This document shows positions 1 to 6,708 of a stretch of DNA of 13,371 nt, piece after piece. The notes under the pieces are model-generated. The model searched no databases, was not told the DNA's origin, and was given only the letters and a program-made list of their open reading frames with translations. The DNA comes from Acidimicrobiaceae bacterium (GTDB lineage Bacteria > Actinomycetota > Acidimicrobiia > Acidimicrobiales > Palsa-688). The DNA lies in assembly GCA_003156795.1 (NCBI GenBank), contig PMHU01000225.1, positions 1 through 13,371 of the forward strand, read 5' to 3'. The position numbers and the translations under genes are program-made. Positions within the stretch are counted from its first letter, which is position 1; each line of letters starts with the position of its first letter.

Positions 1-537
1 ACCGAGAAGAACCTCGAGCGGATTTTCAGCGAGGCCGACGGCGTCAACGCCGTGCTGCTTTTCGATGAGGCCGACGCCCTGTTCGGCAAACGCTCCGAAG
101 TGCGAGACGCCAACGACCGCTACGCCAACATCGAAGTGGCTTACCTGCTCCAGAGGATGGAGACCTTCGACGGTATCGCCATCTTGGCCACCAACCTTCG
201 GGCCAACGTGGATGAGGCCTTCGCCCGCCGGCTCGACATGGTGGTCGACTTTCCGACGCCCGACGAAGCGTTGCGCCGTGCGCTATGGGACCGCTGCCTG
301 ACCTCGGGAGTGCCTCGAGGCGACGACCTCGACCTCGACTTCTGCGCCCGGGCGTTCGAGCTGTCCGGCGGCAATATCCGCAGCATTGCCATCACCGCCG
401 CCTACATGGCGGCCGACCGAGGCGAGCCCGTCGCCATGGCGGACCTGATCCGAGGGGTCCATCGTGAGTACCGCAAGCTCGGCCGACTGGTCGTAGCTTC
501 GGAGTTCGGCGAGTACTACCAACTGACTGGGGGCTGA
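1..537 (+). CDS. AAA+ ATPase of the eCIS cluster (Afp15-like), C-terminal part
   Basis: The reading frame is open from base 1, so the gene starts upstream and only about 178 C-terminal residues are present. They hold the second half of an AAA+ module. The Walker B motif LLFDEADALFG starts at base 55. It is followed by a sensor-1 stretch (ILATN, about base 181), an arginine-finger region (DEAFARRLD, about base 211) and a sensor-2-like GGNIRSI (about base 367). Walker A must lie before the window. AAA+ ATPases are a hallmark of eCIS loci; the Afp15/Pvc15 member acts in late particle assembly, probably on sheath or cap. The position directly before the sheath gene fits that family, which is what makes this more specific than a generic AAA+ protein. 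The protein ends in GEYYQLTGG with no added domain. The AAA+ call is very secure; the exact role is inferred from context. Confidence 0.93.
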   Translation, partial: TEKNLERIFSEADGVNAVLLFDEADALFGKRSEVRDANDRYANIEVAYLLQRMETFDGIAILATNLRANVDEAFARRLDMVVDFPTPDEALRRALWDRCLTSGVPRGDDLDLDFCARAFELSGGNIRSIAITAAYMAADRGEPVAMADLIRGVHREYRKLGRLVVASEFGEYYQLTGG

Positions 538-673
538 AGGGACCCAGGCACCAGGTGGCGGAGGCGTTGCCCAAAAGCGCAACTCACGCTTCCCTGAGGC
601 CCGCCCTCCCGCCCCTTCCGGCGCCGAGCACGACGCGGCATGGTGCTGATGGTCCGTCCCGAGGAGGGTATAT
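538..673 (+). other. Intergenic gap between ATPase and sheath genes
   Basis: This 136-base stretch is the longest non-coding interval in the window. I see no convincing -35/-10 pair, no operator-like palindrome and no terminator with a T tract. A 5-bp hairpin (575-579 pairing with 587-591) is too weak to call. The last bases hold the sheath ribosome binding site. If the structural operon has its own promoter inside this window, this is the most likely place, but the sequence does not show it. Confidence 0.5.
661..668 (+). promoter_or_regulatory. Strong ribosome binding site of the sheath gene
   Basis: GAGGAGGG lies 5 bases before the ATG at 674, with an AT-rich spacer (TATAT) that is rare in this GC-rich DNA. 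It fixes the sheath start and suggests high translation, as expected for the most abundant structural protein. Confidence 0.8.
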
Positions 674-2209
674 ATGCCGACCTATCTGTCACCGGGTGTG
701 TATGTCGAGGAAATGGAAGCCGGGGCCCGCCCCATCGAGGGCGTGGGGACAGCCGTGGCCGCGTTCGTTGGCTTGGCCGGCGCCGGCCCGTTCAACGCAC
801 CCACTCTCGTCACCAACTGGAGCCAGTTCACCGGGACCTTCGGTGACTTCGTCGAAGGCTCGTACCTCCATCACTCCGTGTACGGATACTTCCAAAACGG
901 GGGTGGGGCCTGTTTCGTAGTCCGCATCGGGGCCAACGGGGCGGCGTCGCCCGCGGCCAAGGGCGAGCTGACGGCCAGCACGGGGGCCGCAGCCAGCGTG
1001 GACGCCTTCCGGGTCCAGGCGCTGGCGGAGGGGCCGGATGGAAATGACATCTCGGTGGAAGTCGCCGACAGCACCACCGAAGGCGCAGCCGAGGATGCCT
1101 TCAAGGTGGTCGTCAAGAAGGGCGGCAAGGTCGAAGAGACCTTTGACAACGTGACCTCCAAGAAGGGTCGGCAGAACGTCGTCACCGTGGTCAACGCCCA
1201 GTCCAAGTTGGTGCGGCTGGAGGACCTCGGCGTGACCGCCGAGAAGGTGTCGCGCGGCACCGTCGCCCTGGGCGGGGGCGGGGCGCCTGCGCCCCATCGC
1301 TTGGCTCCCGATGACTACGTCGGTGACTCGGCTGACCGAACCGGTTTCGGTGGGCTGGAAGCCATCGACGAGGTGACCATGGTTTGCGTGCCCGATCTCA
1401 TGTCGGCTTACCAAAACCGAACCCTCGACTTGGAAGGCGTGCAGGCCGTGCAGCTGGCGATGATCGCCCACTGCGAGCTCATGGGCGACCGGGTCGCCAT
1501 CCTCGACCCTCCTCCTGGCCTGAATGCTCAGCAGATCAAGGAGTGGCGGGTCGACAAGGTCGGCTACGACTCGAAGTACGCCGCCCTGTATTGGCCCTGG
1601 GTCAAAGTGTTCGACCCCGCGTCCGGTACCAACACGTTCGTCCCGCCTTCCGGACACGTCGCCGGCATATGGGGTCGCAACGACGACAGCCGCGGTGTCC
1701 ACAAGGCTCCGGCCAACGAGGTGGTCCGGGGCGCCATCAACCTCGAGATCAACATCACCAAGAGCGAGCACGACCTCCTCAACCCGGTTGGGATCAACTG
1801 CATCCGCGCCTTCCCCGGTCGGGGCATCCGCGTATGGGGCGCTCGGACCCTGTCTTCGGATCCGGCGTGGCGCTACCTCAACGTCCGTCGACTCTTCAAC
1901 TACCTGGAGGAGTCGATCCTCAACGGCACCGACTGGGTCGTGTTCGAGCCGAACGACTACGCCTTGTGGGCCAAGATCCGCCGGACCATAGCCGGGTTCC
2001 TCGTCAACGAATGGCGCAAAGGGGCCCTGTTCGGGTTGACCCCGGCCGAGGCGTTCTACGTGAAATGCGACAGCGAGACCAACCCGTCCGAAGGGATCGA
2101 CGCGGGCCAGGTGGTCTGCGAGATCGGCGTCGCCCCGGTCAAGCCGGCCGAATTCGTCATCTTCCGCCTGTCGCAGTTCTCGGGCGGAACCAGTCTGGTC
2201 AACGAGTAG
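674..2209 (+). CDS. Contractile tail sheath protein (Afp2/Pvc2-like)
   Basis: A 511-residue protein that should polymerise around the inner tube and contract to drive it into a target. The N-terminus PTYLSPGVYVEE is the classic sheath N-terminal arm, and residues to about 92 continue the sheath fold. Residues about 93-230 are Ala/Gly/Lys-rich and look like the variable surface insertion of sheath proteins. The C-terminal part has the conserved core: RYLNVRRLFNYLEESI from about residue 400, then WVVFEPND, GFLVNEWRKGALFG and a final strand pattern ending in FVIFRLSQF. Length is normal for an eCIS sheath. The start is fixed by the strong ribosome binding site just upstream. The tube gene follows 33 bases later. 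Only one sheath gene is present here, unlike Afp, which has three (Afp2, 3 and 4). Confidence 0.96.
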   Translation: MPTYLSPGVYVEEMEAGARPIEGVGTAVAAFVGLAGAGPFNAPTLVTNWSQFTGTFGDFVEGSYLHHSVYGYFQNGGGACFVVRIGANGAASPAAKGELTASTGAAASVDAFRVQALAEGPDGNDISVEVADSTTEGAAEDAFKVVVKKGGKVEETFDNVTSKKGRQNVVTVVNAQSKLVRLEDLGVTAEKVSRGTVALGGGGAPAPHRLAPDDYVGDSADRTGFGGLEAIDEVTMVCVPDLMSAYQNRTLDLEGVQAVQLAMIAHCELMGDRVAILDPPPGLNAQQIKEWRVDKVGYDSKYAALYWPWVKVFDPASGTNTFVPPSGHVAGIWGRNDDSRGVHKAPANEVVRGAINLEINITKSEHDLLNPVGINCIRAFPGRGIRVWGARTLSSDPAWRYLNVRRLFNYLEESILNGTDWVVFEPNDYALWAKIRRTIAGFLVNEWRKGALFGLTPAEAFYVKCDSETNPSEGIDAGQVVCEIGVAPVKPAEFVIFRLSQFSGGTSLVNE

Positions 2210-2225
2210 CGCTCCACCCAATCGC

Positions 2226-2232
2226 AAGGAGG
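2226..2232 (+). promoter_or_regulatory. Ribosome binding site of the tube gene
   Basis: AAGGAGG with a 10-base spacer to the ATG at 2243. An earlier ATG at 2236 reads only six codons before a stop, so the ribosome binding site supports the start at 2243. Confidence 0.75.
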
Positions 2233-2242
2233 CAGATGAACA

Positions 2243-2689
2243 ATGGGAGCCTTTGATACCTACGATTCGGCCGGAACCCACAAGTTCGGCTTGACGCTCG
2301 ACGGCATCGAGTCCAAGACGATCAAGAAGGTCGACGGCTTAGATCTGAAGATCGACAAGGTCGAGACCAAGTCCAACAACCTGCAAGGGCAGCCCATCCA
2401 CAAGGTGTGGGCTGGCAATCGGGTGTTCCTCGGCCAGCTGACGGCCACCCGAGTCCTGACCGATGACAAGAGCTGGGCTCAGTGGTTGGACAGTGCCCTG
2501 AATGACGTGAAGTCAGCCCGCAAGAACGGCTCGGTCACGATCTACAACCAGATGGGCATGCCTGCTCGTACGTTCGACTTCACCAACGCCTGGCCGATCG
2601 AGCTCAAGGTCACCGGCCTCGACGCCGGAAGCGCCAACCCGATAGAGGAGACGGTCACCTTCGTGTATGAAGAGATCAAAGCCAGCTGA
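2243..2689 (+). CDS. Inner tube protein, T4 gp19-like (Afp1-like)
   Basis: A 148-residue protein of the phage T4 gp19/Hcp-type tube family, forming stacked hexameric rings inside the sheath. Visible family features are the N-terminal strand with KFGLTLDGIE, the middle segment KVWAGNRVFLGQLTATRVLTDD, an amphipathic helix with WAQWLDSALNDV, and the closing strands ending in ETVTFVYEEI. The length is typical for Afp1/Pvc1 tube proteins. The gene lies just behind the sheath, the usual sheath-tube order, and its stop overlaps the start of the next gene (TGATG). It is distinct from the second gp19-like protein at 5558; this one is the better candidate for the bulk tube because of its position and strong ribosome binding site. 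Confidence 0.94.
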   Translation: MGAFDTYDSAGTHKFGLTLDGIESKTIKKVDGLDLKIDKVETKSNNLQGQPIHKVWAGNRVFLGQLTATRVLTDDKSWAQWLDSALNDVKSARKNGSVTIYNQMGMPARTFDFTNAWPIELKVTGLDAGSANPIEETVTFVYEEIKAS

Positions 2690-3180
2690 TGCGTCGGGGT
2701 AAGCCCACCGCCTCGTTGGAGTCTGACGAGGCGGCCGACTACAACGAACCCGGCGGGAGCCCGGCCTCGGCCCGAGCCGCGGCCATCCCGGCTCGGCCCG
2801 AACCATTGCGGACCGAGTTCGATTTCGAGTTGCCCCGCGGCTACCTCGACCCCGCGGGCGTGTTGCACAAGACGGGCACCATGCGGCTCGCCACCGCGAG
2901 GGATGAGCTCCTACCGCTGCTCGACGATCGCGTTCGAAGCAACCCCGCCTATCTGACCGTGGTCCTCCTGTCCCGGGTCCTAACCCGTCTCGGTACCATC
3001 GAGGGCGACGACGTGCGGGCCTCGGTGGTGGAGAACCTGTTCGCGTCGGACCTGGCCTTCCTGCAGGACCTCTATCGCCGCGTCAACACCGAGGGCCATA
3101 CCAAGGCGGCAGTCACCTGCCCGGTTTGCGATGAGCGGTTTACGGTCAACTTGGCCGGTGGGCGCCAGGGGGAAGCATGA
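2689..3180 (+). CDS. Tail assembly / T4-baseplate-type protein with C-terminal CxxC
   Basis: A 163-residue cytosolic protein. Residues 1 to about 40 are a Pro/Ala-rich leader, and the conserved part starts near FDFELPRGYLDPAGVLHK. The rest is helical, with FASDLAFLQDLYRRVN and then TCPVCDERF (Cys144 and Cys147) near the end. This layout is found in small proteins that follow the tube in many eCIS loci and are commonly annotated as phage tail assembly or T4 baseplate protein. I infer an assembly or chaperone role rather than a bulk structural one. A single CxxC could be half of a zinc site completed by a partner or a second subunit. The start overlaps the tube stop by one base and its own stop overlaps the next gene by four bases, so translation is coupled on both sides. 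Confidence 0.75.
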   Translation: MRRGKPTASLESDEAADYNEPGGSPASARAAAIPARPEPLRTEFDFELPRGYLDPAGVLHKTGTMRLATARDELLPLLDDRVRSNPAYLTVVLLSRVLTRLGTIEGDDVRASVVENLFASDLAFLQDLYRRVNTEGHTKAAVTCPVCDERFTVNLAGGRQGEA

Positions 3181-3338
3181 CGTACGAGACCGACCGGTTG
3201 TACGAGGAGGTGGCGTACGTTGCTTATCACTTCCACTGGTCGCTCGACGAGATCCTGGACCTCGAACATCCCCTCCGCCAGCGATTCGTCGCTGAGATAG
3301 CGAAGATCAACCGGCGGCTGTCCGAAGAGCGGGAGTGA
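3177..3338 (+). CDS. 53-residue eCIS small protein, DUF6760 / phage GpE'-like
   Basis: A short gene starting at ATG 3177 inside the stop of the preceding gene (ATGA overlap) and ending at TGA 3336-3338. The protein begins MTYETDRLYEEVAYVAYHF, followed by HWSLDEILDLEHPLRQRF and a charged C-terminal helix (VAEIAKINRRLSEERE). The pattern matches what I recall of DUF6760, a small family of actinobacterial eCIS loci. It also resembles the short phage P2 GpE' protein, which has an FHW motif followed by an acidic helix. In phages that segment works as part of a tail assembly chaperone made by frameshifting. The reading frame here is -1 relative to the upstream gene, the same geometry. There is no signal peptide or membrane segment. 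The gene is convincing; its function is inferred. Confidence 0.8.
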   Translation: MTYETDRLYEEVAYVAYHFHWSLDEILDLEHPLRQRFVAEIAKINRRLSEERE

Positions 3339-3345
3339 GACCCCC

Positions 3346-5553
3346 GTGGCCGCGCTAAGTCGTTGGCGGAACGGTCGCGGCGCCGATAGGCCTTCCCCCG
3401 CGTCGGCGCCTCCTCCCCGGCCGGCGCCAGACATCATCCGGGCCAGCACGTTTGCCGATACGCCGGACTGGGCCACGCTCCCCCCACTGGAGCCGCTCTT
3501 GCCGCCGATGCCTTGGGTGTCGTCACGTCAGTTCGGTGACTCGCTCGTCTCGTGGCAGCCGCCAGAAGTGTTCCTCGGCCCCCTCGGTCATTCCGTATCT
3601 GCGTCGGCGCCAGCCGGAGTGGTCAAGGGCGTGGCCATCGCTTCCACCGAACCGCCGATCATCGCCGCCACCCCGGCTCCGCCGAGCCGTTCCGGGGGGG
3701 AGGCGCTCGTCTTGGCCATCCCGCCGCCGGCTGCAGCCGACCCACACGAGGATGGGGGCCAGCCGTGGGCTGCTTCGGATGCGGGCGGGCCGGGCGTCGG
3801 GTCGCCTCTATCGGGTACCGACGAGAGCCGGACGGCCGGGACCGATGTCTCTCAACGGGCGGCCGCCGGTCCCGAGGCCGCTCGGAGGTCTACGTCCGAT
3901 CTCGTGGGTGTCGTCCCCATGGCGGCGCGGGCGGAGCCCCTCGGAGCAGCCAAGCCGTCCCTGCCGTATCCCGCCTCCTTGTTGGAGGCGTCGACCCCGC
4001 CGGACATGCAGCTCGTGCAGCTACCGAGCGCCCGCCTCCACGGACCGGCATCCGAGGGCGGACCCGCCGGGCCCATGGCACCGACCGCCTATCCGACCTC
4101 GGGTTCTGCGCTTCCTGCGGTAGCTGGCCTCGTACGGCCACCAGCCGAGCCCGAGGCCGTTGAAACAGCCACTCCTGTCGCCCCGCTGGTAGGCGACGGA
4201 CCGCCGCTCTCGAGCGAAGCCCCGACGTCCACGACCGGGGTCCCTCATGAGACCACCGGCGCCCGGCCCGGATGGCAGCCGGACGCCGCCGAACTCCCGC
4301 TGGCGGCCACGCCGGCCCAAGTGGTGCCGCGTTCGGGACTGGGCGCGCCGATGGCGGATCTCCCACCCACCGCCACTTCGTGGGATATCACCACCATGAG
4401 TCGGGCCGATCAACTTCGAGCTTCGCGCGCCATCATCCAGAATCAGCTCGCTGCCGGGCCGGGAACGTCCCCGTTGGCGGGGCTGGGCGCGGCCGGAAGC
4501 CGCGAAAGGTATCCCGCTGCTCGTCCGCTGTCGTCGCGACGAGTGACCGCCGGCATGGCACTACCTCTCGTCGCGCTCGAGAGTCTCGCCCCGCTCGCTC
4601 GTGGCGTCGCTCCCGCCGACCTTCCGGCCGCCGCGGGCCGAACGGCTCCGTTGCTTTCGACGGACACCTTGCTTCCCGGCGAAGGCCGTGCAACAGAGGG
4701 TTCGGCGAGCGAGGCTGCGCCGGCGCGTCCGGTGGAGGGCATGGCGGTACGCAGCGTGATCGGGTCGCGCCACGGAGTCGATCTGTCGAAAGTCCCCATC
4801 GACCGAACCGTTGAGGGCGCGTCCGAGGCGCGGCAGTTGCGCGCTCGCGGATTCACATCTCCGACCAGCGTCGTGATACCCCAGCACGTCGGCACCCTCG
4901 ATGCCGGTCCGGGCCAAGCGCTTCTAGCCCACGAGTTGACCCACGTCGCCCAGCAGGCTCGCCTGGGCCCCAACCTTCCGCTCGAGCACACTCCGGCCGG
5001 CCGGATGCTGGAGGCGGAAGCGCTCTCAGCCGAGATGAGCTTGGCGCCGGTCGCGACGGCCCGATCGGCGCCGCTCCCAGGACCGGTCGGCTCTGGCGTA
5101 CCGTCGCCTTCGGGCCGCGCCGACGGAGGGCTGACGGGGGCGCCGATGCCCCTCGTCACTCCCGCGCCGGGTGGATCAGATCCCGAGGCGCTGGCTGCGT
5201 CGATATTCCAGCGTCTCTCCGCCCTCAGCGTTCCCGGTCCCGGCGGGCAGGCGCCCGTCGTGACGAGCCAGAGTTGGGTCGCAGGCCAGCCGATGGGTCC
5301 CACCCTGGCCGGGGCCGGGATCCAGCGAGCCCCCGAGCCCAGCAGCGCTCCGGCCGGATCCCCGGCCGCCCCGCCGGCACCGGCCGCCGCGCCTAGCGGT
5401 GGGCCAGGGCCGTTCGCCAGCCGTCCCAGCGATGAAGAGCTGTCGAACCTGACGCAGTGGATGTACCCGCTCATCAGCTACAAGCTCAAAGGCGAACTCC
5501 GAGAGGGCCGGGAGCGCGCCGGCCTCGTGACCGACCATTACAGGAGGTGGTGA
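3346..5553 (+). CDS. DUF4157 (eCIS core domain) HExxH protein with long Pro/Ala-rich region
   Basis: A 735-residue protein starting at GTG 3346, 7 bases after the previous stop. Residues about 38-100 look ordered (DWATLPPLEPLLPPMP, FLGPLGHSV). Residues about 105-460 are low complexity, rich in Ala, Pro, Gly and Ser. Residues about 466-540 form a DUF4157 domain, with SRHGVDLSKVPI followed by LLAHELTHVAQQ; the HELTH metalloprotease-type motif is His529-His533. A second disordered linker (about 550-690) leads to a conserved-looking helical end containing MYPLISYKLKGELREGRERAG. DUF4157 is strongly associated with eCIS loci, where it occurs in candidate effectors and core-linked proteins. The last segment looks like a docking element, but that is my inference. 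There is no signal peptide. It could be a cargo, a cargo-processing protease or an assembly factor. Confidence 0.85.
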   Translation: MAALSRWRNGRGADRPSPASAPPPRPAPDIIRASTFADTPDWATLPPLEPLLPPMPWVSSRQFGDSLVSWQPPEVFLGPLGHSVSASAPAGVVKGVAIASTEPPIIAATPAPPSRSGGEALVLAIPPPAAADPHEDGGQPWAASDAGGPGVGSPLSGTDESRTAGTDVSQRAAAGPEAARRSTSDLVGVVPMAARAEPLGAAKPSLPYPASLLEASTPPDMQLVQLPSARLHGPASEGGPAGPMAPTAYPTSGSALPAVAGLVRPPAEPEAVETATPVAPLVGDGPPLSSEAPTSTTGVPHETTGARPGWQPDAAELPLAATPAQVVPRSGLGAPMADLPPTATSWDITTMSRADQLRASRAIIQNQLAAGPGTSPLAGLGAAGSRERYPAARPLSSRRVTAGMALPLVALESLAPLARGVAPADLPAAAGRTAPLLSTDTLLPGEGRATEGSASEAAPARPVEGMAVRSVIGSRHGVDLSKVPIDRTVEGASEARQLRARGFTSPTSVVIPQHVGTLDAGPGQALLAHELTHVAQQARLGPNLPLEHTPAGRMLEAEALSAEMSLAPVATARSAPLPGPVGSGVPSPSGRADGGLTGAPMPLVTPAPGGSDPEALAASIFQRLSALSVPGPGGQAPVVTSQSWVAGQPMGPTLAGAGIQRAPEPSSAPAGSPAAPPAPAAAPSGGPGPFASRPSDEELSNLTQWMYPLISYKLKGELREGRERAGLVTDHYRRW
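5542..5549 (+). promoter_or_regulatory. Ribosome binding site inside the end of the DUF4157 gene
   Basis: AGGAGGTG, an extended match to the 16S anti-Shine-Dalgarno, lies in the last codons of the DUF4157 gene, 8 bases before the GTG at 5558. It supports that GTG as the start of the second tube protein. Confidence 0.75.
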
Positions 5554-5557
5554 TCAG

Positions 5558-5983
5558 GTGTCGGACGCCAATAGCAATCCCGGTCTGAGCGTCTTCTTCA
5601 CCGTCTCTGTCGACGCGGTCGACCTGGGTGCCTGGACGACGATCTCCGGGCTCGGGATTTCGATCTCGACCACCGATCGGCCCGACACCGCCATGACCTT
5701 CTTTCAGCACCACTTGCCCGGCCACATCACGTACTCGAACATTCAGCTGGGCCGCCCGGTGAGTCCCGCCACGGCCAACGTCATCAACTGGATAAGCGCC
5801 TACCACATGTTGCCCATACCCACCGCGGCGCAGATCACCTGCCTGGATCAGTCCGGCGGGATCGTCATGACGTGGCAGATGCTGGGGGTCACTCCGGTCA
5901 GCTGGAAGGGGCCGTCGATGGACGCCAGCCAACCTCACATCGCGACCGAGACCCTCGAACTGGCCCACATGGGCTTCATGTAA
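5558..5983 (+). CDS. Second gp19-like tube protein (Afp5-like)
   Basis: A 141-residue T4 gp19-family tail tube protein starting at GTG 5558, with a strong ribosome binding site just upstream. The N-terminal strand reads LSVFFTVSVDAVDLGAWTTI, followed by GHITYSNIQLGRPV, a motif region typical of gp19-type tube proteins. A helix INWISAYHML and closing strands with TWQMLGVTPVSWKGPS follow. In Afp and PVC, minor tube proteins of this type sit between the spike/hub and the main tube as an adaptor ring. Its position directly before the LysM and VgrG genes fits that role. It is clearly diverged from the first tube protein at 2243, so it is not a recent duplicate. Confidence 0.93.
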   Translation: MSDANSNPGLSVFFTVSVDAVDLGAWTTISGLGISISTTDRPDTAMTFFQHHLPGHITYSNIQLGRPVSPATANVINWISAYHMLPIPTAAQITCLDQSGGIVMTWQMLGVTPVSWKGPSMDASQPHIATETLELAHMGFM

Positions 5984-6002
5984 GCGGGACGAGAGACCTG
6001 TC

Positions 6003-6695
6003 ATGTCAGTCGCCGCTGCAGGGATGGCCGCCAGTGCCGTAAGCGCGTACATCCAGTGCCTGGAGCTTCCGTTGCCGCCCATCGTGTTCGCGTTCAACCC
6101 CGAGGGCTACACGTCGTCGGTGGCCGCCAACTGGAAGACGAGCGCCCAACCCGCCACCAACGGTTCGCAACCGCAGTACCAAGGGCTCTCGCCGCAGACC
6201 ATGGACGTCAAGATCCTTCTGGACGCGTTCGCCATCCCTCCGCTTCCGCCGACGCTCATCATCGATGAGCTCAACCTGTTCCTGGCGCCCAGCCCGCTGT
6301 CGACCGCAATGGGCATGGCCTCCGCCCCGACGGTGATGTTCGGGTGGGGACCGAACATCATCATGGAGCAGGCGATCGTCACCAAGCTCTCCATCTCCTA
6401 CCAGCGCTTCCTGCTCGGGATGCCGGTGCGCGCCGAAGCCACCGTGAGCTTGCAAGCCGTCCCACCGCCCGCCCCGCTTCCCCCGACGAACCCCACGTCA
6501 GGAGGCCTGGCCACCCGTCGCACCCGAACCGTCGTGGAGGGCGACACCCTGGCCTCGATCGCATACGAGGAGTACCGCGACCCCAACAAGTGGCGGGCCC
6601 TGGCCGAGGCCAACGACATCGACGACCCCATGCGCGTCAAGGCGGGGACGGTGCTGATCGTGCCGGACCGGCGCGAGGCCGAGAACCTGGCATGA
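6003..6695 (+). CDS. LysM-containing baseplate/tube-initiation protein (Afp7-like)
   Basis: A 230-residue protein. Residues about 20-155 match the N-terminal domain of eCIS tube/baseplate proteins, with the FAFNPEGYTSSV start, DVKILLDAF, and SISYQRFLLGMPVRAEATVSL. A Pro-rich linker (about 153-166) leads to a LysM domain at about 174-222 (VVEGDTLASIAYEEYRDP, KWRALAEAND, VKAGTVLIVPD). In phage gp53 and Afp7/Pvc7 the LysM fold is a structural clamp at the baseplate hub, not necessarily a peptidoglycan binder. The N-terminal stretch is mildly hydrophobic but lacks a positively charged signal-peptide start, so the protein should be cytosolic until particle assembly. The stop is 13 bases before the VgrG gene. 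Confidence 0.92.
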   Translation: MSVAAAGMAASAVSAYIQCLELPLPPIVFAFNPEGYTSSVAANWKTSAQPATNGSQPQYQGLSPQTMDVKILLDAFAIPPLPPTLIIDELNLFLAPSPLSTAMGMASAPTVMFGWGPNIIMEQAIVTKLSISYQRFLLGMPVRAEATVSLQAVPPPAPLPPTNPTSGGLATRRTRTVVEGDTLASIAYEEYRDPNKWRALAEANDIDDPMRVKAGTVLIVPDRREAENLA

Positions 6696-6708
6696 GGGCG
6701 GCCCGGGC

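Noticed and set aside
575..591. Small hairpin AAGCG/CGCTT in the intergenic gap
   Set aside because: Only five base pairs and no T tract, so it is not a credible terminator or operator.
668..675. TATATA-like string before the sheath start resembling a -10 box
   Set aside because: Transcription from it would begin at or after the ATG. It is better explained as the spacer of the ribosome binding site.
555..920. 121-codon + frame spanning the intergenic gap into the sheath gene
   Set aside because: It overlaps more than 240 bases of the sheath coding region, lacks a ribosome binding site, and its translation looks like a shadow.
2236..2256. Six-codon open frame (ATG 2236) before the tube gene
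   Set aside because: It sits too close to the ribosome binding site and overlaps the real start. It is probably chance, though a leader effect cannot be fully excluded.
689..2281. 530-codon open frame on the minus strand opposite the sheath gene
   Set aside because: It is an antisense shadow caused by high GC codon bias. The + strand sheath is unmistakable, and the minus-strand translation shows no recognisable domain.
4443..5474. 343-codon minus-strand open frame opposite the DUF4157 gene
   Set aside because: Low-complexity Pro/Ala/Gly/Arg translation mirrors the coding strand. No domain is seen, while the + frame has the HELTH domain.
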